The notes under the pieces are model-generated. The model saw only the letters and a program-made list of their open reading frames with translations, had not been told where the DNA came from and searched no databases. Below are positions 46,806-53,777 of a DNA stretch of 64,000 nucleotides, piece after piece. How positions within the stretch are numbered: position 1 is the first letter of the stretch; each line of letters starts with the position of its first letter. The position numbers and the translations under genes were made by a program. Source of the DNA: Arthrobacter sp. AK04 (GTDB lineage: Bacteria; Actinomycetota; Actinomycetes; Actinomycetales; Micrococcaceae). The stretch spans positions 18,879 to 82,878 of the forward strand of contig NZ_JAJOMC010000016.1 of the NCBI RefSeq assembly GCF_021129155.1, written 5' to 3'.

Positions 46806-47168
46806 ATGGCAACCATCGACGTCACCGAACAGAGCTTCGCCAAGACCCTGGAGAGCAACGAGATCGTCTTCGTTGACTTCTGGGCAGCCTGGTGCGGCCC
46901 GTGCCGCATGTTCGCCCCCACCTACGGGAAGGCCGCAGAACGGCACCCGGACATCACCTTCGCCAAGGTGGACACCGAAGCCGAACAGGCCCTTGCCGCA
47001 GCGGCGAGCATCACCTCCATCCCCACCCTGATGGCCTTCAAGGACAAAACCCTGGTCTTCTCCCAGCCCGGAGCCCTCAACGCCACCGGCCTCGAAGAAG
47101 TCATCCAGGCCGTCAAGAACCTGGACATGGACAAACTCCGGGCAGATGCAGCCGGCCAGCCCGCCTGA
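46806..47168 (+). CDS. Thioredoxin
   Basis: A 120-residue thioredoxin with the canonical WCGPC active site (Cys30, Cys33), VDFWAAWCGPCRMFAP and the cis-Pro in ITSIPTLMAF. It is a cytosolic disulfide reductase; within this operon it probably reduces rhodanese or protein persulfides and recycles CstB-type enzymes. AAGGAACG precedes the ATG. The following gene's first codons overlap its end. Confidence 0.94.
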   Translation: MATIDVTEQSFAKTLESNEIVFVDFWAAWCGPCRMFAPTYGKAAERHPDITFAKVDTEAEQALAAAASITSIPTLMAFKDKTLVFSQPGALNATGLEEVIQAVKNLDMDKLRADAAGQPA

Positions 47169-47580
47169 CGCGGGAGCACCACGGGAACCATTGCGCACCA
47201 TCACTGCGGACGGCCTCGCCGAAATCTGGCCCGCCGCCACGGTAGTGGACGTCAGGAGCCGGGAAGAGCATTCAACCGCTTTCATCCCGGGCAGCCTGAA
47301 CATCCCCCTGGACGAACTAACCTCCCGGCTCGCCGACCTGCCCAACGCAACCCTGTACCTGCTGTGCGGCTCCGGCAAGCGCAGCAGCCAGGCCGCACGG
47401 ATCCTTACCGACCGCGGATACCAGACCGTGAACGTGGCCGGCGGGATCACCGAGTGGTACCGCGCAGGCCACCCCGTCACCTATCAACCCGCCCCGAACC
47501 CGTCACGGCAACAACCTGGCCACGCCCCGGCAGACCTGCGCAGTCTCCTGCACAAGCTGTTCCACAGAAAAACGCCCTAG
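47146..47580 (+). CDS. Single-domain rhodanese with basic C-terminal tail
   Basis: A 144-residue protein whose rhodanese domain (about residues 16-112) has VVDVRSREEHSTAFIPGSLNIPL and active Cys in YLLCGSGKRSSQAA. A Pro/Gln/Arg/His-rich tail of about 30 residues follows. ATG 47146 overlaps the thioredoxin gene by 23 bases; an alternative TTG at 47191 would give a shorter protein beginning just before the domain. It closes the first transcription unit, and a CstR site and promoter follow. Confidence 0.85.
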   Translation: MQPASPPDAGAPREPLRTITADGLAEIWPAATVVDVRSREEHSTAFIPGSLNIPLDELTSRLADLPNATLYLLCGSGKRSSQAARILTDRGYQTVNVAGGITEWYRAGHPVTYQPAPNPSRQQPGHAPADLRSLLHKLFHRKTP

Positions 47581-47592
47581 GCCGCAGTCCAC

Positions 47593-47622
47593 TTGCAGGA
47601 TACCCCCCGGGGTATCTATACT
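47593..47622 (+). promoter_or_regulatory. Internal promoter with fourth CstR-like operator
   Basis: TTGCAG (47593-47598) -N18- TATACT (47617-47622) is a reasonable promoter, and ATACCCCCCGGGGTAT (47600-47615) fills the spacer. This is the best copy of the operator family seen at 44446-44503, and it places the dioxygenase gene under separate CstR control. Confidence 0.8.
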
Positions 47623-47670
47623 GGATTCAAAGCAAGCCCCAAACCCCTTTCAACCAAAGGAGATCACCAG

Positions 47671-49083
47671 ATGCTTATCGAGCGCATTTACGATGAAGAC
47701 CTCGCCCAGGCCAGCTACCTGATTGGCTGCCAGGCCAACGGCACAGCCGTTGTTGTGGACGGCCGCCGCGACATCGCGGTCTACCAGGAACTGGCTGAAA
47801 AGAACGGCATGAAGATCATCGCCGTTACCGAAACCCACATCCACGCCGACTACCTCTCCGGCACGCGCGAACTCGCCGCCGCCACCGGCGCGAAGATCTA
47901 CGTCTCCGGCGAGGGCGGACCGGACTGGCAGTACGAATTCGACGGCGAACGCCTGTACGACGGCGACAAGATCACCATCGGCAACATCAGCATCCAGGCC
48001 GTGCACACCCCCGGCCACACCCCCGAGCACCTGTCCTTCCTGGTCACCGACGGCGCCTTCAGCGACCAGCCCGGCTACCTGCTCTCAGGCGACTTCGTCT
48101 TCTCCGGCGACCTCGGCCGGCCAGACCTGCTGGACGAAGCAGCCGGCGGCATCGACACCCGCTTCGAAGGCGCCAAGCAGCTCTTCGCCAGCCTGCGGGA
48201 CAAGTTCCTCACCCTCCCCGACTACGTCCAGGTCCACCCCGCCCACGGCGCCGGCAGCGCCTGCGGCAAGGCCCTGGGTGCCATCCCCTCCTCCACCGTG
48301 GGCTACGAGCGGCTCTACGCCTGGTGGGGCCCCTACCTCGCCGCCAACGACGAACAGGGCTTCATCAACGAACTCCTCGACGGCCAGCCCGACGCCCACG
48401 CCTACTTCGGCCGGATGAAGCGCGAAAACCGTGAAGGCCCCGCCATCATGGGCGAGCGCACCCCGCTGCCCGAGCTCGCCCCGGGCACCGTCGCAGCAGG
48501 CCTGGCAGCAGACACCCTGACCTTCATCGACACCCGCCCCAACAGCGACGTCCACGAAGGCACAGTAGCCCGCTCTCTGAACGTCCCTGCCGGCAAGTCC
48601 GTGGCCAGCTACGGCGCCTGGGTGGTCAACCCTGAGACCGACAAGAATCCGCTGGTACTCCTTGTCCAGGACCAGGAAGCCGCCATGGACATGTGGGACC
48701 ACCTGGTACGGGTCGGCATCGATAACGTCGCCGGCTACGTCACCAGCATCGAAGGGCTCCCCGTGAGCACCCCGAAGCTGATCCAGCCCGAAGAGCTTGA
48801 CGGCTTCGACGCCGCCATGATCCTGGACGTCCGCAACAAAACCGAGCACACCGCCGGGAACATCCCCGGCTCCTACCAGCTCAGCGGCGGCCGCGTCATG
48901 TGGCACCTGGACGAACTCCCCACGGACGGAACCATCGTGACCTACTGCCAGTCCGGCGTCCGGAACTCGGTGGCAGCCAGCGCCCTGCGCCGGGCCGGGT
49001 ACGACGTCGTCGAACTCGACGGCAGCTACGCCGCCTGGGACGCCTTCCAGCAGACCCGCCAGAACGCCGTCTCAGCAAAATAA
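47671..49083 (+). CDS. Persulfide dioxygenase-rhodanese fusion (CstB-like)
   Basis: A 470-residue protein. The N-terminal metallo-beta-lactamase fold (about 1-240) has ETHIHADYLSG near residue 54, HTPGHTPEH near 112 and SGDFVFSGDLGRPD near 141: the two His plus Asp that bind non-haem Fe in ETHE1-type enzymes. The last His of HxHxDH is Tyr. An inactive rhodanese domain (about 260-360, no active Cys) and an active one with TYCQSGVRNS (Cys near 426) follow. It oxidises persulfide to sulfite and passes sulfur to thiosulfate. AAAGGAG precedes the ATG. Confidence 0.9.
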   Translation: MLIERIYDEDLAQASYLIGCQANGTAVVVDGRRDIAVYQELAEKNGMKIIAVTETHIHADYLSGTRELAAATGAKIYVSGEGGPDWQYEFDGERLYDGDKITIGNISIQAVHTPGHTPEHLSFLVTDGAFSDQPGYLLSGDFVFSGDLGRPDLLDEAAGGIDTRFEGAKQLFASLRDKFLTLPDYVQVHPAHGAGSACGKALGAIPSSTVGYERLYAWWGPYLAANDEQGFINELLDGQPDAHAYFGRMKRENREGPAIMGERTPLPELAPGTVAAGLAADTLTFIDTRPNSDVHEGTVARSLNVPAGKSVASYGAWVVNPETDKNPLVLLVQDQEAAMDMWDHLVRVGIDNVAGYVTSIEGLPVSTPKLIQPEELDGFDAAMILDVRNKTEHTAGNIPGSYQLSGGRVMWHLDELPTDGTIVTYCQSGVRNSVAASALRRAGYDVVELDGSYAAWDAFQQTRQNAVSAK

Positions 49084-49095
49084 ACCCCTAAGACC

Positions 49096-49134
49096 GCCCG
49101 GGCAGGACCCCCCTCCGGCCCGGGCAGCCCGGGC
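49096..49134 (+). terminator. GC-rich hairpin region after the cst operon
   Basis: Three copies of the self-complementary octamer GCCCGGGC occur at 49096-49103, 49118-49125 and 49127-49134, allowing alternative stems. The position 13 bases after the stop suits a terminator. Confidence 0.6.
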
Positions 49135-49160
49135 GCGCCCCCGCGCGTCCGGGCATCCTT

Positions 49161-49191
49161 ATATCCCCACCACGAAATATCCCCACCACGA
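49161..49191. repeat. Tandem 16-base direct repeat before the MFS gene
   Basis: ATATCCCCACCACGA occurs twice, at 49161-49175 and 49177-49191, one base apart. The AGCAAGG-poor second copy runs into ACGGAG, which is the ribosome site for the MFS gene. It could be a regulator site or a small duplication. Confidence 0.8.
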
Positions 49192-49205
49192 ACGGAGAAC
49201 TCGGC

Positions 49206-50486
49206 ATGCAGGGCAGGACAATCCCAGGCCATGGCCGGGGGGCAGGCGGTACCGTGCTGGGGCTTCGGCAAAACCTTGCACAGTTCATGCTGCTGGTGGC
49301 GGTCAACGCCCTGGTGGGCGGCACACTGGGCCAGGAGCGCACCGTGCTGCCGCTGCTTGCGGACCAGGTCTTTGGCCTGGACCAGTACACCACCGCCCTG
49401 ACGTACATCGTGGCGTTCGGGCTGGCCAAGGCTGCCACCAACTACTTCGCCGGAACACTCTCGGACCGCTATGGCCGGAAACCGGTACTCATTGCCGGCT
49501 GGCTCATTGCCCTGCCGGTCCCGCTCCTGCTGATCTTCGGCGATTCCTGGGGCCTGATCGTGGCAGCCAACGTGGTGCTGGGCATCAGCCAGGGCCTCAC
49601 CTGGTCCACCACCGTGATGATGAAGATGGACCTCGTGGGCCCCGAACGCCGGGGCCTGGCCATGGGACTCAACGAAGCTGCCGGCTACCTCGGCGTTGCG
49701 GGCACGGCGCTGGCCACCGGCTACATCGCCTCAACCTATGGGCTGCGGCCCTGGCCCTTCCTGCTCGGGGCAGCGTTCATCGCCATCGGTCTGGGGCTGT
49801 CCGTGCTGGCAGTGCGCGAGACACACCACCACGCCAAAACCGAGGCTGCCAGCCACGTCTCCGTCCACGCAGGAGCCCGGGCCGGCCTGAGCAGCCGCGA
49901 CGTTTTTACGCTCACCAGCTTCCGCGACAGGTCGCTTTCCTCCGTCAGCCAGGCCGGGCTGGTGAACAACCTCAACGACGGCCTCGCTTGGGGGCTGTTT
50001 CCTGTCCTCTTCGCCGCGGCGGGACTGGGTATTGAACGCATCGGCATCCTCGCCGCGGTCTACCCGGCCGTCTGGGGTGCGGGGCAAATGGTTACGGGCC
50101 CGCTCTCGGACCGCATCGGCCGCAAACCGCTCATCGCCGGAGGCATGCTGGTCCAGGCCGCTGCGCTGGCAATGGTCGCCGTCGGGCAGGATTTCGGAAC
50201 CTGGCTCACAGCGCTGGTCCTGCTCGGCGCCGGCACGGCGATGGTCTACCCCACCCTCCTCGCGGCAATCGGCGACGTCGCCCACCCACTCTGGCGGGCA
50301 CGTTCCGTGGGGATCTACCGGCTGTGGCGGGACGGGGGCTTTGCTGTGGGAGCCCTGCTTTCCGGGGTCCTTGCCGATGCTTACGGCATCCCGGCGGCGG
50401 TGCTTGTGGTTGCCGCCATCACCGCAGCATCCGGCGTGCTGGTGGCCGTCCGGATGCGCCGGTCGGACCATCACCGGCGCGGCTGA
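49206..50486 (+). CDS. Major facilitator superfamily transporter
   Basis: A 426-residue, twelve-helix MFS protein. The loop 2-3 signature is FAGTLSDRYGRKPVLIAG, repeated in the second half as TGPLSDRIGRKPLIAGG. A His-rich central loop (ETHHHAKTEAASHVSVHAG) links the halves. The substrate is unknown. It lies between the sulfur and arsenic operons and could belong to either; it is convergent with arsR and separated from the cst operon by a terminator-like region. Confidence 0.88.
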   Translation: MQGRTIPGHGRGAGGTVLGLRQNLAQFMLLVAVNALVGGTLGQERTVLPLLADQVFGLDQYTTALTYIVAFGLAKAATNYFAGTLSDRYGRKPVLIAGWLIALPVPLLLIFGDSWGLIVAANVVLGISQGLTWSTTVMMKMDLVGPERRGLAMGLNEAAGYLGVAGTALATGYIASTYGLRPWPFLLGAAFIAIGLGLSVLAVRETHHHAKTEAASHVSVHAGARAGLSSRDVFTLTSFRDRSLSSVSQAGLVNNLNDGLAWGLFPVLFAAAGLGIERIGILAAVYPAVWGAGQMVTGPLSDRIGRKPLIAGGMLVQAAALAMVAVGQDFGTWLTALVLLGAGTAMVYPTLLAAIGDVAHPLWRARSVGIYRLWRDGGFAVGALLSGVLADAYGIPAAVLVVAAITAASGVLVAVRMRRSDHHRRG

Positions 50487-50516
50487 GCCCAGTGCAGCTC
50501 ATCCGGCAGGGCGCCG

Positions 50517-50867
50517 TCACAGCGCCGAAAGGATCCCGGCGATATCGTCCATGACGCCGGGCACCAGTGAATAGTAGGCCCACGTGCCGCGTTTTTCCCG
50601 GTGCAGGATCCCGGCTTCCACCAGGATCTTCAGGTGGTGGGAAACAGTGGGCTGCCCCAGGTCCAAAGGCTCCGTCAGATCGCAGACGCAGGACTCCCCC
50701 GATTCCTCCGCCTTGACGATGGACAGCAGGCGCAGGCGGTTGGGATCGGCCAGGGCCTTGAAGACCAGCGCTTTCCGCTGGGCCTCTTCAACGCCCAGCG
50801 CCGGCTTGTCCGAGGGAACGCAGCAAGAAGCGTCGACGGCGGGAGCAGCAGTCTGCAGGAGGTTCAT
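50517..50867 (-). CDS. arsR: ArsR/SmtB-family arsenic repressor
   Basis: A 116-residue winged-helix repressor. DASCCVPSD near residue 13 provides an N-terminal Cys pair, and ESCVCDLTEPLDLGQPTVSHHLKIL has the ELCVCDL-type CxC As(III) site and the recognition helix. ATG 50867 is preferred, with 50876 possible; the frame further up runs antisense to acr3. It is divergent from acr3, and two inverted AT-rich half-sites lie between them. Confidence 0.93.
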   Translation of the reverse strand: MNLLQTAAPAVDASCCVPSDKPALGVEEAQRKALVFKALADPNRLRLLSIVKAEESGESCVCDLTEPLDLGQPTVSHHLKILVEAGILHREKRGTWAYYSLVPGVMDDIAGILSAL

Positions 50868-50887
50868 GACACCCATTATGCACATAG

Positions 50888-50940
50888 ATTGACATCCATC
50901 GATATAGCTGGCAATACTTCCTATATCGACTTTCATCAAT
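50888..50940. promoter_or_regulatory. Inverted ArsR-type operator between arsR and acr3
   Basis: ATTGACATCCATCGATATAG (50888-50907) and the inverse of ATTGATGAAAGTCGATATAG (50921-50940) match at 14 of 20 positions, with 13 bases between. Their strong AT content and the ATTGA and TCGATATAG blocks stand out in this GC-rich region and fit ArsR binding sites controlling both directions. Confidence 0.65.
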
Positions 50941-50966
50941 CTATTACCGAGCAGCGCAGGAGACCC

Positions 50967-52061
50967 GTGAGCACCCGGACCCAGATACCGCCCACCCAAG
51001 GGGAAGAGGCCGTCGTCGGCAAACTTTCCACCCTGGACCGTTTCCTCCCTGTATGGATCATCGCCGCCATGGCCCTCGGCCTGCTGCTCGGCAACCTGAT
51101 CCCGGGCCTCAACACAGCCCTGGAAGCGGTGAAGGTGGGCGAAGTGTCGCTGCCCATCGCCGTCGGCCTGCTGGTCATGATGTACCCGGTCCTGGCGAAG
51201 GTCCGCTACGACCAGACCCGCCGCGTGATCGGTGACAAGAAACTCATGATCTCCTCCCTGGTGATCAACTGGCTCCTGGCCCCCGCTTTCATGTTCGTCC
51301 TGGCCTGGGTCTTCCTCGCGGACCTTCCCGAGTACCGGACCGGCCTGATCATCGTGGGCCTGGCCCGCTGCATAGCCATGGTGATGATCTGGAACGACCT
51401 CGCCTGCGGGGACAGGGAATCCGCCGCGGTCCTGGTGGCCATCAACTCCGTTTTCCAGGTGGTGGCCTTCGGTGCGCTGGGCTGGTTCTACCTGCAGCTC
51501 CTGCCGTCCTGGCTTGGCCTGCCCACCACCAGCGCGGACTTCTCCTTCTGGGCCATCACGCTCTCGGTGCTGATCTTCCTGGGCATCCCGCTGCTCGCCG
51601 GCTTCCTCACCCGCACCCTCGGCGAAAAGGCCAAGGGCCGCGACTGGTACGAGGGCACCTTCCTTCCCAGGCTGGGCCCGTGGGCGCTCTACGGCCTGCT
51701 GTTCACCATCACCCTCCTCTTCGCCCTGCAGGGCGAAACCATCACCGCCCGCCCGCTGGACGTAGCCCGGATCGCGCTTCCGCTGCTGGTCTACTTCGTG
51801 GTGGTGTTCGGTGCCGGCATGCTGATCGGCAAGTGGCTGGACCTTGGCTACGCCAAGACCACCACGCTGGCCTTCACGGCCGCGGGCAACAACTTCGAAC
51901 TGGCCATCGCCGTGGCGATTGGCACCTTCGGTGTGACGTCCGGCCAAGCCCTTGCCGGCGTCGTCGGCCCCTTGATTGAAGTGCCGGCACTTGTTGCACT
52001 TGTATACGCCGCACTGTGGGCGCGAAAGCGCTTCTTCAGCACCGCCAGCGCTTCACTCTGA
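50967..52061 (+). CDS. acr3: Acr3-type arsenite efflux permease
   Basis: A 364-residue ten-helix permease of the BASS superfamily. The conserved Cys is in GLARCIAMVMIWNDLACGD and the Glu in AAGNNFELAIAVAIGTFGV, both needed for As(III) transport in the family. GTG 50967 follows AGGAG; the frame upstream to 50601 is antisense to arsR. It extrudes arsenite across the cytoplasmic membrane and starts the arsenic operon. Confidence 0.95.
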   Translation: MSTRTQIPPTQGEEAVVGKLSTLDRFLPVWIIAAMALGLLLGNLIPGLNTALEAVKVGEVSLPIAVGLLVMMYPVLAKVRYDQTRRVIGDKKLMISSLVINWLLAPAFMFVLAWVFLADLPEYRTGLIIVGLARCIAMVMIWNDLACGDRESAAVLVAINSVFQVVAFGALGWFYLQLLPSWLGLPTTSADFSFWAITLSVLIFLGIPLLAGFLTRTLGEKAKGRDWYEGTFLPRLGPWALYGLLFTITLLFALQGETITARPLDVARIALPLLVYFVVVFGAGMLIGKWLDLGYAKTTTLAFTAAGNNFELAIAVAIGTFGVTSGQALAGVVGPLIEVPALVALVYAALWARKRFFSTASASL

Positions 52062-52087
52062 CCACCGCCATACCCCTGGAGAACACC

Positions 52088-52510
52088 ATGACCACCGAAT
52101 CTGCCAAGAAGCCCTCCGTCCTGTTCGTCTGCGTCCACAACGCAGGCCGCTCCCAGATGGCCGCCGCTTTCCTCACCAGCCTCTCCAAAGGTGCGATCGA
52201 GGTACGCTCCGCAGGCTCCCAGCCCGCGGACAAGATCAACCCCTCCGCCGTCGAGGCGATGGCCGAGGTGGGCATCGACATGTCCGCGGAGGTTCCGAAG
52301 GTCCTGACCACGGAGGCCGTGAAGGAATCCGACGTCGTCATCACCATGGGCTGCGGCGACGAATGCCCATACTTCCCGGGCAAGCGCTACGAGGACTGGG
52401 TCCTGGAGGACCCGGCCGGCAAGGGCGTGGAGTCCGTCCGCCCCATCCGTGACGAGATCAGGGGCCGGATCGAGGACTTGATCGCCTCCCTGACCCCCGC
52501 CGCCAAGTAA
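52088..52510 (+). CDS. arsC: Arsenate reductase ArsC (LMW-PTP family), three-Cys type
   Basis: A 140-residue enzyme. The P-loop is [11 protein letters not shown] (Cys15, CX5R). Further cysteines are at Cys89 and Cys93 in [18 protein letters not shown]. It reduces arsenate to arsenite for Acr3. A trxB-type gene follows directly, which suits a thioredoxin-regenerated mechanism; actinobacterial relatives with similar motifs can use mycothiol instead. ATG 52088 follows GGAGAACACC. Confidence 0.92.
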   Translation: MTTESAKKPSVLFVCVHNAGRSQMAAAFLTSLSKGAIEVRSAGSQPADKINPSAVEAMAEVGIDMSAEVPKVLTTEAVKESDVVITMGCGDECPYFPGKRYEDWVLEDPAGKGVESVRPIRDEIRGRIEDLIASLTPAAK

Positions 52511-52536
52511 CTTCCCAAGAGCATCAGGAGACTCCC

Positions 52537-53556
52537 GTGAGTGAGACCGCGAACGCAGAGAGCATGACGACCGAGAGCGTGAACAAGGAACAGCTGATCA
52601 TCATCGGTTCCGGCCCCGCCGGCTACACCGCCGCCATCTACGCCGCCCGGGCAGGGCTGCAGCCCCTGGTCCTGGCAGGTTCGGTCACCGCCGGCGGTGC
52701 CCTCATGAACACCACGGAAGTGGAAAACTTCCCCGGCTTCCCGGGCGGCATCCAGGGCCCCGAACTGATGGACGGGCTGCAGCAGCAGGCGGAAAAGTTC
52801 GGCGCCAAGGTAGTGTTCGACGACGTCACGGAGGTGGCGCTGGCGGGTCACCTCAAGCGCGTGGTCACCGGCGGCGGCGATGTGCACGAGGCGCCCGCCG
52901 TCATCCTCGCCACAGGTTCCGCCTACAAGGAGCTCGGACTGCCCGAGGAGAAGAAGCTCAGCGGCCACGGCGTGTCCTGGTGTGCCACCTGCGACGGGTT
53001 CTTCTTCCGGGAGCAGGACATCATCGTGGTTGGCGGCGGCGATTCCGCCATGGAGGAAGCGATGTTCCTGACCCGCTTCGGTAAGTCCGTCACCGTCGTC
53101 GTGCGCAAGGGCGAACTTCGAGCCTCCCGCATCATGGCGCAGCGTGCCAAGGACAATCCCAAGATCAGCTTCGCGTGGAACTCAGCCATCACTGCCATCC
53201 ACGGTGACAGCAAAGTCACCGGCGTCACGCTCACCGACACCCGCACCGGGGAGACCCGGGAACAGTCGGCCACCGGTATTTTCGTAGCGATCGGCCACGT
53301 CCCGCGCACCGAACTGGTTGCCGGGCAGGTGGACCTGGACGACGAGGGCTACATCAAGGTGGACGCCCCCACCACCGTCACCAACCTCTCGGGCGTCTTT
53401 GCCTGCGGGGATGCCGTGGACCACCGCTACCGGCAGGCCATCACCGCTGCCGGCACCGGCTGCGCCGCAGCGCTCGACGCCGAACGCTACCTCGCGGCCC
53501 TCGAGGACGCGGACAGCATCGCCACCGCACTGGTGGAAGAACCAACCCACGCCTAG
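52537..53556 (+). CDS. arsT: Thioredoxin-disulfide reductase (ArsT-type)
   Basis: A 339-residue flavoprotein. FAD-binding [17 protein letters not shown] is near residue 27, the redox CATC at Cys149-Cys152 ([14 protein letters not shown]), NADPH motif [11 protein letters not shown], and the C-terminal FAD motif [17 protein letters not shown] 52537 follows AGGAG. Its place between arsC and arsO matches ArsT of Streptomyces arsenic clusters, where it supports arsenate reduction. It carries a longer, acidic N-terminus (about 20 residues) than usual TrxB. Confidence 0.9.
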   Translation: MSETANAESMTTESVNKEQLIIIGSGPAGYTAAIYAARAGLQPLVLAGSVTAGGALMNTTEVENFPGFPGGIQGPELMDGLQQQAEKFGAKVVFDDVTEVALAGHLKRVVTGGGDVHEAPAVILATGSAYKELGLPEEKKLSGHGVSWCATCDGFFFREQDIIVVGGGDSAMEEAMFLTRFGKSVTVVVRKGELRASRIMAQRAKDNPKISFAWNSAITAIHGDSKVTGVTLTDTRTGETREQSATGIFVAIGHVPRTELVAGQVDLDDEGYIKVDAPTTVTNLSGVFACGDAVDHRYRQAITAAGTGCAAALDAERYLAALEDADSIATALVEEPTHA

Positions 53557-53585
53557 AAACACTGCCAGGGGAGGGGGTGAGCTGA

Positions 53586-53657
53586 ATGTATACAGGATGC
53601 TGCGGCGATTCCGGCTGCTGCGACGACGGTTCCTGCACTGACCAGGACTGCTGCTAA
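53586..53657 (+). CDS. 23-residue cysteine-rich peptide in the arsenic operon
   Basis: A small gene not normally called by length filters. An ATG at 53586 and TAA at 53655 enclose 23 codons. Cysteines are at 5-6, 11-12, 17 and 22-23 (seven of 23), with five Asp and no Lys, Arg or hydrophobic core. The Shine-Dalgarno GGAGGGGG lies 8 to 9 bases before the ATG, one of the strongest in the window. It is 29 bases after the arsT stop and before arsO. Three vicinal Cys pairs suggest As(III) or other thiophilic-metal binding; there is no direct evidence for function. Confidence 0.65.
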   Translation: MYTGCCGDSGCCDDGSCTDQDCC

Positions 53658-53671
53658 TCACAGCCCCCTCC

Positions 53672-53737
53672 CCCAACCAGGTAGCAGCAAGTGTCGTTAT
53701 GAGCCCCCAAAACGACATCTACTGCTACTTGGTTGGG
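53672..53737. repeat. Family A palindromic element, copy 2
   Basis: Left arm CCCAACCAGGTAGCAGCA onward (53672-53690s) and the inverted right arm ending TTGGTTGGG (to 53737) share the sequence of copy 1 (34574-34639), with a few mismatches. It lies inside the arsenic operon, between the Cys-rich peptide and arsO, where it could partly terminate or process the transcript. Confidence 0.88.
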
Positions 53738-53777
53738 CCGCCCACCGCGCAAACCTACGGATGAAACAGAGGACACC

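Noticed and set aside
50517..51947. 476-codon minus-strand frame including arsR
   Set aside because: Only the last 116 codons are ArsR; the N-terminal part is antisense to acr3.
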